Assembly (NCBI GenBank): GCA_050015055.1
Contig: JBEKCD010000006.1
Coordinates: 1-64,000 of the forward strand
Origin: JBEKCD01 sp050015055
GTDB taxonomy: Archaea > Thermoproteota > Bathyarchaeia > Bathyarchaeales > Bathycorpusculaceae
Reading direction: 5' to 3'
DNA: 64,000 nt
Shown: piece after piece, positions 51,934 to 59,722 of the stretch
How the letters are laid out: each line of letters begins with the position of its first letter
How positions within the stretch are numbered: position 1 is the first letter of the stretch
Position numbers and translations under genes: made by a program
The notes under the pieces: generated by a model
Database searches by the model: none
The model's input: the letters and a program-made list of their open reading frames with translations, nothing else
What the model was told of the DNA's origin: nothing

Positions 51934-52952
51934 GTGTTGTTGAGCGTGCGCTTGCTAGGGTTTTGTCTGAACGTGTGAGTTTGAATCGGCAAGTCTTGGA
52001 GAACCCTTACTGGTGTTGGCCCGTGGATAACAAAGGTCATGAGGATGAGATGCCTGTGGGTCGTGGGGCTGTGTCGTCCTCTTTGTGTGGGAAGCATGTT
52101 GCTTTTCGTGTTTGTGATAATTTTTCGGGCCATGAGGGGGTTGTTTTGGATGGGGTTAATTATACGAAAAAATTGGCTGTGATGCATGAGCATTTGTGGT
52201 GTCATAAGCCTTCGTGTCCCGTTTGTTTTATCCGTGGTTGGGCTGTTCGTGAGGCTCTTGCTATGGCTGGTCGTTTGGCCGTTGCTTCTGAGCGTGGTTT
52301 TGGTGAAGTTGAACATTTTACGGTTAGTCTTCCGATTGAGGATTATGGTCTTCCGTTTAAAGAGAAGAGACGGAAGAGTACGGTTGCTTGTTTGAATCGC
52401 GGTGTGTTAGGTGCTGGATTGATTTATCATGGTTTTCGGATTAATAGTGAGCGAGGGGTTCTCAGTTATGGACCTCACTTTCATGGATTAGGTTTCATTC
52501 GCGGTGGGTTTGATATTTGTCGAGATTGTATTCATGGTCGTGAGGATTGTCGTTCTTGTAATGGTTTTAAGGGTCGTGAGGTTCGTGGGTACGAGAAGGA
52601 TAGGTATTTGGTGAAGGTTTTTGAGAAGCGCAATACTGTTGTTGGCACCTCTTTTTATCAGTTGCATCACGCGACGATCAGGGTTAGTTTGAGACGCTTC
52701 CATGTTGTCACGTGGATTGGTCTTTGTGGCTGTTCAAAATTAAAGGGTCGTAAGGTTAAGCCTGAGCCTCTATGTCCTGTGTGTGCGAAAGCGGGGGTAC
52801 ATTCTGAGATGGTGAAGAAAGTTTACGTGGGTAAGGAGCATATTGCTAGGAACATTGGCGACCGCGAGTATAGGAAGGTGTTTGCGATGGACGAGTTTGA
52901 CGGTTCTGGGCTGCCTAACTTTATTGACTTTGGCGGTGGTGGAGATGGTTAG
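51930..52952 (+). CDS. rep: HUH-type rolling-circle replication initiator
   Basis: 340 residues. A zinc-like HKPSCPVC lies near residue 91, the HUH metal motif is YGPHFHGLGF near residue 181, and a candidate nicking tyrosine follows in SFYQLHHATI near residue 241. A Cys cluster (CRDCIHGREDCRSC) lies between. The order matches Rep proteins of archaeal rolling-circle plasmids, which nick the double-strand origin and attach to the 5' end. It implies element 1 replicates as a circle when free. The origin should lie in the element, perhaps at the stem-loop region or near rep. Confidence 0.75.
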   Translation: MSVVERALARVLSERVSLNRQVLENPYWCWPVDNKGHEDEMPVGRGAVSSSLCGKHVAFRVCDNFSGHEGVVLDGVNYTKKLAVMHEHLWCHKPSCPVCFIRGWAVREALAMAGRLAVASERGFGEVEHFTVSLPIEDYGLPFKEKRRKSTVACLNRGVLGAGLIYHGFRINSERGVLSYGPHFHGLGFIRGGFDICRDCIHGREDCRSCNGFKGREVRGYEKDRYLVKVFEKRNTVVGTSFYQLHHATIRVSLRRFHVVTWIGLCGCSKLKGRKVKPEPLCPVCAKAGVHSEMVKKVYVGKEHIARNIGDREYRKVFAMDEFDGSGLPNFIDFGGGGDG

Positions 52953-53058
52953 CGGTAGCTCTGCCTCTCGTAGCATCGTTCTTGATGATGAAAGGGTCAT
53001 GCGACTTGCGTTCAAGATTCTAAATTCACTGAACGTGAGCTTCAGCGCGCGCGGGTAG
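52945..53058 (+). CDS. Micropeptide overlapping the rep stop, 37 residues
   Basis: ATG 52945 overlaps the Rep end; stop TAG 53056-53058. SGSSASRSIVLDDERVMRLA then FKILNSLNVSFSARG. The frame ends in a GC tract (53045-53053), as several genes here do. No family recognised. Confidence 0.35.
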   Translation: MVSGSSASRSIVLDDERVMRLAFKILNSLNVSFSARG

Positions 53059-53105
53059 GTGTTAGCAGTAGCTCTGAATGTTAATAATCTGTTGAGGTGG
53101 TGTTG

Positions 53106-53201
53106 GTGTTTCGTTCTGATGCTAAGGCTTTTCGCGATAATGTTCAGCGCGCTAGAGAGAAAAGTACCTTGAGGGCATTCATGTATTTCCATTTGGCATA
53201 G
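53106..53201 (+). CDS. Possible micropeptide, 31 residues
   Basis: GTG 53106 (or 53100) to TAG 53201 with GAGGTGG just upstream. Content VFRSDAKAFRDNVQRAREKS. It ends 6 nt before the convergent endonuclease gene. Evidence is the ribosome site and the gap only. Confidence 0.25.
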   Translation: MFRSDAKAFRDNVQRAREKSTLRAFMYFHLA

Positions 53202-53207
53202 CGCGGT

Positions 53208-54086
53208 TTACTCAAACTGCCTCAAAAAGGCAACAGCGTCTCTGCGCTCTTTAAAAGATGCTTCAACTTTATCACCGTTTGTGAAACCAATGTAGATTTC
53301 AAATCGTTGAAAGTCTTCTAGATGTGGTTCAGTCGTAAACTCCTCAATGCTCTTAATCGCGATTGCGACTGAAGGGAACGTCACTTGGTTACCAAAAAGT
53401 CGAAAGATTCTTACAAACTGGACTTTTCTCGATATGGCGTTTGCCAGCTTCTGAACAAACTCTTGGTAATCATCTTCGATTGATAAAATGAAGGCTTGTT
53501 CAACCTCCCCCATTTCTTCATCGGAGAGCATCTTTATAGCGTTGATTAATCCAAGCTTCTGTGTGTCTGGTGCATCTTCGGAGTAATCTAAATCTATGTC
53601 TTTAGTTCTGAAAGCCTCCACGATGCTTTCATATGGAATGTGAAGAACTTCTATTTTGCGTGATCGCATCTGTTTTATTGCGCCTTCTGTAAATTCACCG
53701 ACCAAGATTGCTCCAAGAAAGGTACACGTTTTGTTGTAAGTATCCCCCAAATGCACGAGAGAGCCTTCAATCTCTCCAGCCTTGTTTCTAGAATGCTTAG
53801 TGTATCGTCTCCAACAGAGTTCGACAAAAGCAGCAGGTTCACCTTTTGTTGAGTCACTGCCGTTTTTTTCAATCACAAAATCAAGGTCGTGCTCATTTCC
53901 TCCGTTGTCAAGCCATGTGACTTTTTTCTTGTTTCCTCTAACAAGCGGCCTTAGACCTTTCCTGTCGCAATAAACGTCATGTTCTTCTGCGAAAAGAACT
54001 AGCTTCTTTGAGAAAACTGATTCAAGCCAATCGCCAAGCATCTGACCTAGCTTGTGTCCATGTGACGTTACTTCTCTTGAAGCCAA
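53208..54086 (-). CDS. Type II restriction endonuclease-like protein
   Basis: 292 residues. A nuclease core is visible as EHDLDFVIEKNG then PAAFVELCWRRYTKHSRNKAGE, with D ... E-x-C, i.e. a PD-(D/E)XK variant followed by basic residues in the usual helix. It follows the methyltransferase by 2 nt on the same strand, the arrangement of a type II restriction-modification pair. Recognition sequence unknown. Confidence 0.75.
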   Translation of the reverse strand: MASREVTSHGHKLGQMLGDWLESVFSKKLVLFAEEHDVYCDRKGLRPLVRGNKKKVTWLDNGGNEHDLDFVIEKNGSDSTKGEPAAFVELCWRRYTKHSRNKAGEIEGSLVHLGDTYNKTCTFLGAILVGEFTEGAIKQMRSRKIEVLHIPYESIVEAFRTKDIDLDYSEDAPDTQKLGLINAIKMLSDEEMGEVEQAFILSIEDDYQEFVQKLANAISRKVQFVRIFRLFGNQVTFPSVAIAIKSIEEFTTEPHLEDFQRFEIYIGFTNGDKVEASFKERRDAVAFLRQFE

Positions 54087-54088
54087 TA

Positions 54089-55351
54089 CTATCCATCCAC
54101 CCAGAGGCTTACTTCTTGAAGAGGCACTTTATGTTTCCTATCAAGGTTCCAACGCACATTTCTATCCCTATTCTTTTCAAAGGCATATGATTTGAACCCA
54201 GCGGAGACCGCCAATTCTCCGAGCCACTTGTGAACTGGAATATAGACGCCATAGGGTGCAGAATCTCCGACGACGAAACAGACTTTTGATCCTTCTTTAC
54301 ACACCTTTCGCAAGGCAATCCAAACATTTGCCAAATCCGAGAAATAAGCAGCTACCATCAAATGATATCGCTTTTTTCCACCGTGTTGTTCGCGGACCTT
54401 TGAAAGCTTATCGCACGCTTCTGTCAAGTCTTTGATAATGGCATCCAAATTCTTGTCATCGAGCAAATTATCCAAGATATCGTCTTCAGTCATATGTTGT
54501 GCACACGACCTGATGAGATGGGACCGCACCTTTGCTTGCAGGTCTGCCCACCTGTTTACCTCACCAAAAAAAGTCATCTCTAATCTTGTTGCATCAGCAT
54601 AGTCATAATTGTTCGTATACGGTGGAGAGGTGAGAACTAAATCCACCTTTGTCTTCACCTTAGAACAAGTTCTTGCATCGTCTTCATAGATTTGCCCAGC
54701 TGGGCTCTCTCCGTACAAGTGTTGGAATTGCTTCATATCCCATGCCATACGGTCTACTTGATTGCGGAATGCTTCGAATGGTGATAATGGTTTTTTCTTT
54801 GTTTTCTTTGGTAAAATGTACTGCCAAGGTGCGGTTGCTGCTCGAGAAGTTGATCTCAATATGCAAACTAGTGCCAGCCACGTCAGCGTGCTTAGTTTAC
54901 TGTCATCATTTGAACTAATCCAAGCTCTCTTGAGTTTGTCAAGTCCCCGAAGAGACTCTTGTGAATAGCATTTGTTAATCAATTTTGGATACTTCAACTC
55001 GTCACTGGCTAATCTTTCTGCGTTATCGAGAACATCCAGCGCGAACTTCTTGAAACCGTCTATGTCTGCTCTCCAGCATAATTTCGCTTGAGCAATTCTA
55101 GCCAAGAATGGGTGTGCCTCAATCCCGACAGCGTTTGCAAAGCATTCTTCTCCAACCAAGACTGTGGTTCCAGAGCCTGCGAACGGGTCAAATAATGTGA
55201 AGTTCTCACTTTTTTTATGTTGAAGGGTCATTTCCTTGATCCATTTGGCAGAAAAACCAGCGGGAAACCTGAACCATCTGTGAATTGGTTTTTGCATGTT
55301 ATTGACGAATGTGAACGTTGTCGCAAGTTGCGCTGAACTGGTTTCAGTCAT
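54089..55351 (-). CDS. DNA methyltransferase (N4-cytosine/N6-adenine type)
   Basis: 420 residues. SAM-binding motif I is LFDPFAGSGTTVLVG (residues 55-63 core), and catalytic motif IV is TSPPYTNNYDYADAT near residue 238. Motif I lies before motif IV with about 175 residues between. TSPPY is common in N4-cytosine enzymes, though N6-adenine cannot be excluded. It pairs with the endonuclease that follows and would protect host and element DNA. Confidence 0.85.
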   Translation of the reverse strand: MTETSSAQLATTFTFVNNMQKPIHRWFRFPAGFSAKWIKEMTLQHKKSENFTLFDPFAGSGTTVLVGEECFANAVGIEAHPFLARIAQAKLCWRADIDGFKKFALDVLDNAERLASDELKYPKLINKCYSQESLRGLDKLKRAWISSNDDSKLSTLTWLALVCILRSTSRAATAPWQYILPKKTKKKPLSPFEAFRNQVDRMAWDMKQFQHLYGESPAGQIYEDDARTCSKVKTKVDLVLTSPPYTNNYDYADATRLEMTFFGEVNRWADLQAKVRSHLIRSCAQHMTEDDILDNLLDDKNLDAIIKDLTEACDKLSKVREQHGGKKRYHLMVAAYFSDLANVWIALRKVCKEGSKVCFVVGDSAPYGVYIPVHKWLGELAVSAGFKSYAFEKNRDRNVRWNLDRKHKVPLQEVSLWVDG

Positions 55352-55454
55352 CGGTTTTCCTCGAATGTGAGGTTGTGCGAATAGATTATCATGCTAGATT
55401 GGCACGCTTCATATTTATCTTCTCTGAATGATTAGTTGGTTTGTCTGTGCGCGA

Positions 55455-55853
55455 TTACTTTGATAGGTTGTACGATTGTTCTATTAACTTAAGTGCATAC
55501 TCAACATCTGTCACAAGTGCTCCCTTGTTCACCACGAATTCTCTTTCGTTTCCTGTACTGAAGAACCATCTTCGATAGTTCTTTTCTTTCAAAAGTTTCT
55601 CAGGGTCTTTAAACTCCACATCTGATGCAGTTTTAATTTTCACTCTTAGATATTTTCCAGTAAGCACAAAAGCCGCAAAAATCGACTTGTTGCTAGGTCT
55701 CCCTCTGTAGAAACAGAGATATCTCCCTCTTGGTCTCGCTACAACATTCCTGAGGGTTGTTTGGATCTTTGATGCGAGTTCGTCTGAGATAGATCTCATG
55801 TTCTTATCAACCCACTCGAGATTCTCTTCCCAGCTCTTGAAAAACTTTGGCAA
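55455..55853 (-). CDS. DUF5655-like protein
   Basis: 132 residues. YLRVKIKTASDVEFKDPEKL then RRWFFSTGNEREFVVNKGA and DVEYALKLIEQSY match the DUF5655 pattern found in, or next to, PD-(D/E)XK proteins. Function unknown; the fold may bind nucleic acid. It precedes the methyltransferase gene on the same strand. Confidence 0.6.
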   Translation of the reverse strand: MPKFFKSWEENLEWVDKNMRSISDELASKIQTTLRNVVARPRGRYLCFYRGRPSNKSIFAAFVLTGKYLRVKIKTASDVEFKDPEKLLKEKNYRRWFFSTGNEREFVVNKGALVTDVEYALKLIEQSYNLSK

Positions 55854-56011
55854 GGCTCTTCGTTTCCTTATTGCCGTTCAAATTATATGTGCTGATGAAT
55901 TTAATATTTGTTGCTTAGAGTCTAGCGCGCGTGTGTTCAAGATTAGGCCCTATCCTCGAGTCCTCGCGCGCGCTATAAGATAAGAGCTTGGTTTTGAGTG
56001 TGTCGGTTTTT

Positions 56012-56056
56012 TGGCGTATCGTCTGGAACGTGCGAGTGAGCCGAAAGGCTCACGAG
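56012..56056. repeat. 45-nt structured repeat, copy 2
   Basis: Same element as 30240-30284 with two differences. The hairpin is GTGAGCC-GAAA-GGCTCAC (a GNRA tetraloop on the plus strand). It lies 93 nt behind the stop of the minus-strand gene at 56149. A GC tract (55965-55973) is nearby. Confidence 0.75.
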
Positions 56057-56148
56057 CAAAGATGATGCTTGAATAATAAGAAAATGGATATTAGCTGTTT
56101 GCGCAGCATGCAAGAGCATATAAGAATTTTCATACTCATGCAGTATGA

Positions 56149-57018
56149 TCACGAATACCATTCTTTCTGAGCAGCGTCCAGAACTTTCTTCAACGTTTCA
56201 CGATTATTCTCGATATCCGACTTCGTTAATCTAAACTTTATTCTACTGCCCGCATTATCAACTGACACTACTTCAATATTCTTCTCTTCAAGTATTTTTC
56301 TGTAGGAGTCCAAATCATCTAGTTTGGGTTCAACTCGGACAAATGCTCTCTTTGGTCTGAAAACAACAAAATTGGTTGGGTGACCATGTTTCGAGAGACC
56401 GATGTAGTATTTATTATAACTCAGCGTGCATTCGGGGTCGAATTCTTTTATAATATTGAGACATTCATCAGTCAATTTCAATGATTCAGTCGAAGCTCTG
56501 TCTTCCCAATATTTTCTGTCTGCTTTTGGAACAATATCTTCTTCCTCTACGCTAGATACAATGTCCAGTATCTTTGTGAAATTCAAGATCAGTTGTTCAT
56601 TGACTTTCACAGCATTAAGTTGGATAGCAATCAGTGGTATTGTGTTGTTGAAAAGCTGGACTATGTTCAGAAACCGTGAGGTAATATTCTCTGCAATCAT
56701 AACTGCACGATGTTCATAATTTGGAGAACGTTTTCTCTCAATATCCCAATATTCAATCGCTCTTATGATGTGGCTCTCATCGAGTTTGCCAAGCATTATC
56801 TCTACTTCATAACGTATATCATTTTCATCATCGTGCAGAAGCAGGTCGATTCGTCCAGCTTTAGGCTGCATTCTCTCTACATCTTTTACGATCAAATCGC
56901 CAAGACCCAGAATTGAAGGGTCGTCGATAATTGTCTTCTTTAGCCACAGTTCATCATGTTGTGGAATATCTTTTAGTGTGACTGGTGTTGATTTTGTATA
57001 ACCGATTTTCTCCATCAT
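56149..57018 (-). CDS. PD-(D/E)XK nuclease-like protein with DUF5655-like C-terminus
   Basis: 289 residues. GRIDLLLHDDEND then RYEVEIMLGKLDESHIIRAIEYWDIE suggests D ... E-x-E of a NucS/DUF91-like nuclease core (about 50-105). The C-terminal ~90 residues (RPKRAFVRVEPKLDDLDSYR, RIKFRLTKSDIENNRETLKKV) resemble DUF5655. It is typical element cargo. It lies between the integrase and the DUF5655-like gene. Confidence 0.65.
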   Translation of the reverse strand: MMEKIGYTKSTPVTLKDIPQHDELWLKKTIIDDPSILGLGDLIVKDVERMQPKAGRIDLLLHDDENDIRYEVEIMLGKLDESHIIRAIEYWDIERKRSPNYEHRAVMIAENITSRFLNIVQLFNNTIPLIAIQLNAVKVNEQLILNFTKILDIVSSVEEEDIVPKADRKYWEDRASTESLKLTDECLNIIKEFDPECTLSYNKYYIGLSKHGHPTNFVVFRPKRAFVRVEPKLDDLDSYRKILEEKNIEVVSVDNAGSRIKFRLTKSDIENNRETLKKVLDAAQKEWYS

Positions 57019-57130
57019 CCATCACTTAGAAGACGTAATGCTTTAGGTGAACTAAATGCGCCCATCTCTATAGAGTTTTCGCAATTCGCGCGCTAAAAAT
57101 GGTCTGAAGATAAGAGAAAAAGGATGGGGC

Positions 57131-58132
57131 TTATTTGCGTTTTCTGAACATCATTATGTTCTGGGGTGTCGTACAGATGTATGTCCATCCGTTGTCTATT
57201 AGTTCGCCTGCTTCTCTTTCATCTTTGGCTATCGCGTGGTGATAGTTCTGACTTTCTTCGTCAAATTGGATGATGTGAGTGTAAACCATTGTCGAGTTGA
57301 TGTTTCGGTGGCCTAGTCTTGCTTGAACTTCGATTAGGCTTTTGGTTTCGCTGTAGAGGCGTGTCGCGTGATAGTGTCGTAAGGTGTGGAAGTGTATTTG
57401 TTTAAGTCGTGGGTTGTTTAGTTTTTCTGCGAGGCGTTTCTTTTGATAGTCGAACATCGTTCGAGTGAAACCTAAACGCGTGTTTCCGAAAATGTATTCA
57501 TTTCGTTTGGGTAGCGTGTTAAATCGTGCAAGTAACTTGGCTGTTATTTTTACTTCTCTGGGTCTACATCCTTTTTCAGGGTTGTTGCATTTTAGTGTGC
57601 TTTTTTCTTCGTCTATGTCTGTCCATTTACATTGCCATAGTTCGCCTATTCTGAATCCAGTTTCTTTGAGTGATTGGAGTACAACAGAGACTTTTTTGCT
57701 TGTTCCGCTTATGAGTGCGTCTATTTCTTTTTCTGTTGGTACAAACGGGAGCGTTTCGTTCTTGGGATAGAGTGGTGGTGTCCATTGGATACTCTTCATT
57801 TTGGTGTATTCGTTGTATGTGAAGACGGCTAGGTTTTTGTGTCCATTTGACCATTTGTTGTTCCTTTTTATGTAGAGTTTTACGGCTTCGGGGTCCGCTA
57901 GGTTTACGTTCTCTTTTATCATGTAACGTAGAATCTTGTATTTTGTTTGGATGGTTGCGTCCGCGAAGCCTTGCTTTTCACAGTGTATCATAAACTCTGC
58001 GAGGTCTGTGTTTGTTATGACGTCAGAGCAGGCGGGTTCCTTTGAAAGGCTGGCGTGTTGGCCGTAACCCGCCTTTTGTTTTTTGTGGCATTCGGCTAAT
58101 CGGGCTACCCGCGCTTCAGGTAGATTCTTCAT
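57131..58132 (-). CDS. int: Tyrosine integrase of element 1
   Basis: 333 residues. A SAM-like core-binding domain (about 48-130) precedes the catalytic domain: Arg I in KETGFRIGELWQCKW, His-x-x-Arg in IHFHTLRHYHAT, His and Tyr in LGHRNINSTMVYTH. It ends FRKRK. The first ~30 codons (58132-58048) are the 3' part of rnpB read as protein (GYGQHASL). They replaced the element's own N-terminus, now at 49093-49003. In this integrated state it has probably lost its promoter. The free form would be about 330 residues. Confidence 0.9.
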   Translation of the reverse strand: MKNLPEARVARLAECHKKQKAGYGQHASLSKEPACSDVITNTDLAEFMIHCEKQGFADATIQTKYKILRYMIKENVNLADPEAVKLYIKRNNKWSNGHKNLAVFTYNEYTKMKSIQWTPPLYPKNETLPFVPTEKEIDALISGTSKKVSVVLQSLKETGFRIGELWQCKWTDIDEEKSTLKCNNPEKGCRPREVKITAKLLARFNTLPKRNEYIFGNTRLGFTRTMFDYQKKRLAEKLNNPRLKQIHFHTLRHYHATRLYSETKSLIEVQARLGHRNINSTMVYTHIIQFDEESQNYHHAIAKDEREAGELIDNGWTYICTTPQNIMMFRKRK

Positions 58133-58366
58133 CGGCGTCTGTTTGCCCTTTCCACTTGCAGGACGGCCGTTTCACCGTTTCACACCCGGCATTCTCGACA
58201 ACTTAGCATGTGTCATAGGCATTTGCCGGGTGGACGTTTCGTTTCTGCTCCGTAGCCAAGGTTCTCACCTTACGCCCTTTCGAGCGTTGCAATTCTACGC
58301 GTGGGCGGAGTTTCCTCAAGCCTTCCAATATGAGGCTCGAAAGCCACACACCAACTCGCCAGCCCA
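58047..58366 (-). ncRNA. rnpB: RNase P RNA
   Basis: About 320 nt on the minus strand, the usual archaeal size. The 5' end GGGCTGGCGAGTTGG (58365-58351) pairs with the 3' end CCAACACGCCAGCC (58061-58048) in P1: GGCTGGCG/CGCCAGCC and GTTGG/CCAAC with one A-A mismatch between. The universal region CR-I reads GAGGAAACTCCGCCCAC (58317-58301), and CR-V-like GGCGGGTTACGGCC lies at 58075-58062; GGCGG/CCGCC can form P4. RNase P cleaves pre-tRNA 5' leaders. Ends are estimated from P1. Its 3' part also serves as attachment site and overlaps the integrase frame. Confidence 0.88.
58048..58071. other. Attachment-site copy A at the 3' end of rnpB
   Basis: GGCTGGCGTGTTGGCCGTAACCCG is the complement of the RNase P RNA 3' end: it contains the P1 3' strand and part of the conserved region CR-V. 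Copies at 49003, 41367 and 39018 have 23, 24 and 23 matches of 24. Confidence 0.88.
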
Positions 58367-58454
58367 AGATAGAGTGGACACAGGTGTGCAATAAGAATTT
58401 TGGAAACCTTATTTTGCCACGCTCCTAACTAGAACGAGTAAGGTTTGCTTAATC

Positions 58455-59042
58455 ATGTCTAAACGCGTCATCTTGGTAACTGGAACACCTTGCGTTGGAA
58501 AAACTTCAGTGGCACGTTTGCTTACAGCCAAGCTTGACGCTTTGTACCTCAACTTGACCGACTTGGCCCTGAGAGATCATCTTACCTCAGGAAAAGATGA
58601 GAGGCGAGACACGATTATAGTCGACGAATCAAGGATGAGAAAGAGAATTCGTGAGCTAGTCGAGAAGACAGACAAGGAGGAAGTTGTGATTGATGGGCAT
58701 TACGCCGTCAGCGTTGTTCCACCTAAACTTGTGGCGTTCGTGTTCGTGTTGAGGCGTGATCCTGTTGAGCTGCGGGAGTTCATGAAACGGTGCGGCTTTT
58801 CTGAACCCAAGATGATGGAGAACCTGGCCTCTGAAATATTGGATGTGTGCTTGGTAGATGCCTTAGACGCTGGAGGAGGAGCAAGAACCTGCGAATTGGA
58901 CGTCACAGGGAAGAGTGCAGAAGAAATCGTCGGCGCAATGCTGGAAGTGATGGCTGATTCCAGCAAGTGCTGTGTAGGCATTGTGGATTGGCTGGGCAAA
59001 CTGGAGAATGAAGGTTTACTCGATGAGTTCTTAAGAATCTAG
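58455..59042 (+). CDS. AK6/Fap7-like adenylate kinase-fold protein
   Basis: 195 residues. The P-loop is GTPCVGKTS, followed by LYLNLTDLAL, and VIDGHYAV as the Walker B-like segment typical of the AK6/Fap7 family. Family members are NTPases that act in small ribosomal subunit maturation and as adenylate kinases. The later VFVLRRDPVELREFMKRCGFSEPKM is the lid region. It is divergent from rnpB. Confidence 0.85.
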   Translation: MSKRVILVTGTPCVGKTSVARLLTAKLDALYLNLTDLALRDHLTSGKDERRDTIIVDESRMRKRIRELVEKTDKEEVVIDGHYAVSVVPPKLVAFVFVLRRDPVELREFMKRCGFSEPKMMENLASEILDVCLVDALDAGGGARTCELDVTGKSAEEIVGAMLEVMADSSKCCVGIVDWLGKLENEGLLDEFLRI

Positions 59043-59047
59043 CGTGT

Positions 59048-59416
59048 TTACCTTAGGCTCAAGGTTATTTGTCTTTTTGTGAGCAGCGTGATTTTTCTTC
59101 GGTTTGCGTAGGATTTTGCGTGATCGCTGAATTTTTCACCCACTATAATTGGGCCCGCCAGCCCCACATCCTCAGAAGCCTTGTCAATGTTTATTATCAC
59201 GTTGACTCCTATGGTCCTGTTCCAATCTCTAATCCAGACGCCCTGCTCAACGCGTCCCTTCTGAACTATCAAATCAAAACCTCTCGAAACCCCGCTGAAA
59301 CCTTCAAGCGTCGTGGCGTTCTGCTCAACCTTGTAACCGTCCTTCTTGAAATAGTGCACTGCCGCCTGAAATAGACTCGACGCTGATTTTGGTTTAGCTT
59401 CTTGCTCGTTGCTCAT
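59048..59416 (-). CDS. Restriction-endonuclease-like-fold protein, hypothetical
   Basis: 122 residues: LFQAAVHYFKKDGYKVEQNA helix-strand, then GFDLIVQKG and GVNVIINIDKAS, the layout of an Mrr-like endonuclease fold with the active-site E-x-K missing. Probably a non-catalytic nucleic-acid-binding member. Convergent with AK6. Confidence 0.5.
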   Translation of the reverse strand: MSNEQEAKPKSASSLFQAAVHYFKKDGYKVEQNATTLEGFSGVSRGFDLIVQKGRVEQGVWIRDWNRTIGVNVIINIDKASEDVGLAGPIIVGEKFSDHAKSYANRRKITLLTKRQITLSLR

Positions 59417-59485
59417 GCACTCTTTCCTCTCAGCACTAAGCGTTATCTAGTTGGATGTGGAAAAGGCTTTCGATAGGTGAAGGCA

Positions 59486-59704
59486 ATGGCTCCAACACTG
59501 ATAGTTGTTTGCAGCAGATGCGGCGGCCTTCTGCTCGCCAAAGCTGACCAGAAGACAAGAAGGTGCCCACACTGCGACTTCACAATCTTCCTTCAGAAGG
59601 CAAAGAAACTAGCCTCAGCCAGCACGGCCAACGAGGCGTCGGTCATGCTGCGCAAAATGAAAAGCGATGCCGCCGCGAAGGAGAGAGGGCTTCAAACGTC
59701 TTAG
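59486..59704 (+). CDS. Zinc-ribbon protein (DUF1922-like)
   Basis: 72 residues from ATG 59486 (GTG 59477 possible). VVCSRCGGLLLAKADQKTRR then CPHCDF makes a zinc ribbon. A helical tail (NEASVMLRKMKSDAAAKERG) follows. DUF1922-type proteins occur in archaea with unknown function. Confidence 0.7.
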   Translation: MAPTLIVVCSRCGGLLLAKADQKTRRCPHCDFTIFLQKAKKLASASTANEASVMLRKMKSDAAAKERGLQTS

Positions 59705-59722
59705 TGCAAGCCATGTTTCACA

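Larger units (their letters stand above)
49003..58071. mobile_element. Element 1, integrated at the 3' end of rnpB
   Basis: A 9.07-kb unit between attachment copies B and A. It holds an integrase (body at the rnpB end, N-terminal codons at the other end), a conserved stem-loop region, an HUH Rep gene with a small operon, a winged-helix regulator, two Holliday-junction-endonuclease-like genes, a restriction-modification pair, a DUF5655-like gene and a further nuclease-like gene. Gene content suggests an integrated plasmid with rolling-circle replication. Its genes look intact, so it may still be mobile. Confidence 0.8.

Noticed and set aside
38085..58132. A tRNA gene as the integration target
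   Set aside because: No tRNA cloverleaf or T-loop consensus near any integrase; the repeated sequence is the rnpB 3' end instead.
58083..58394. 103-codon plus-strand frame
   Set aside because: It is antisense to rnpB, whose conserved regions and P1 helix explain the sequence.
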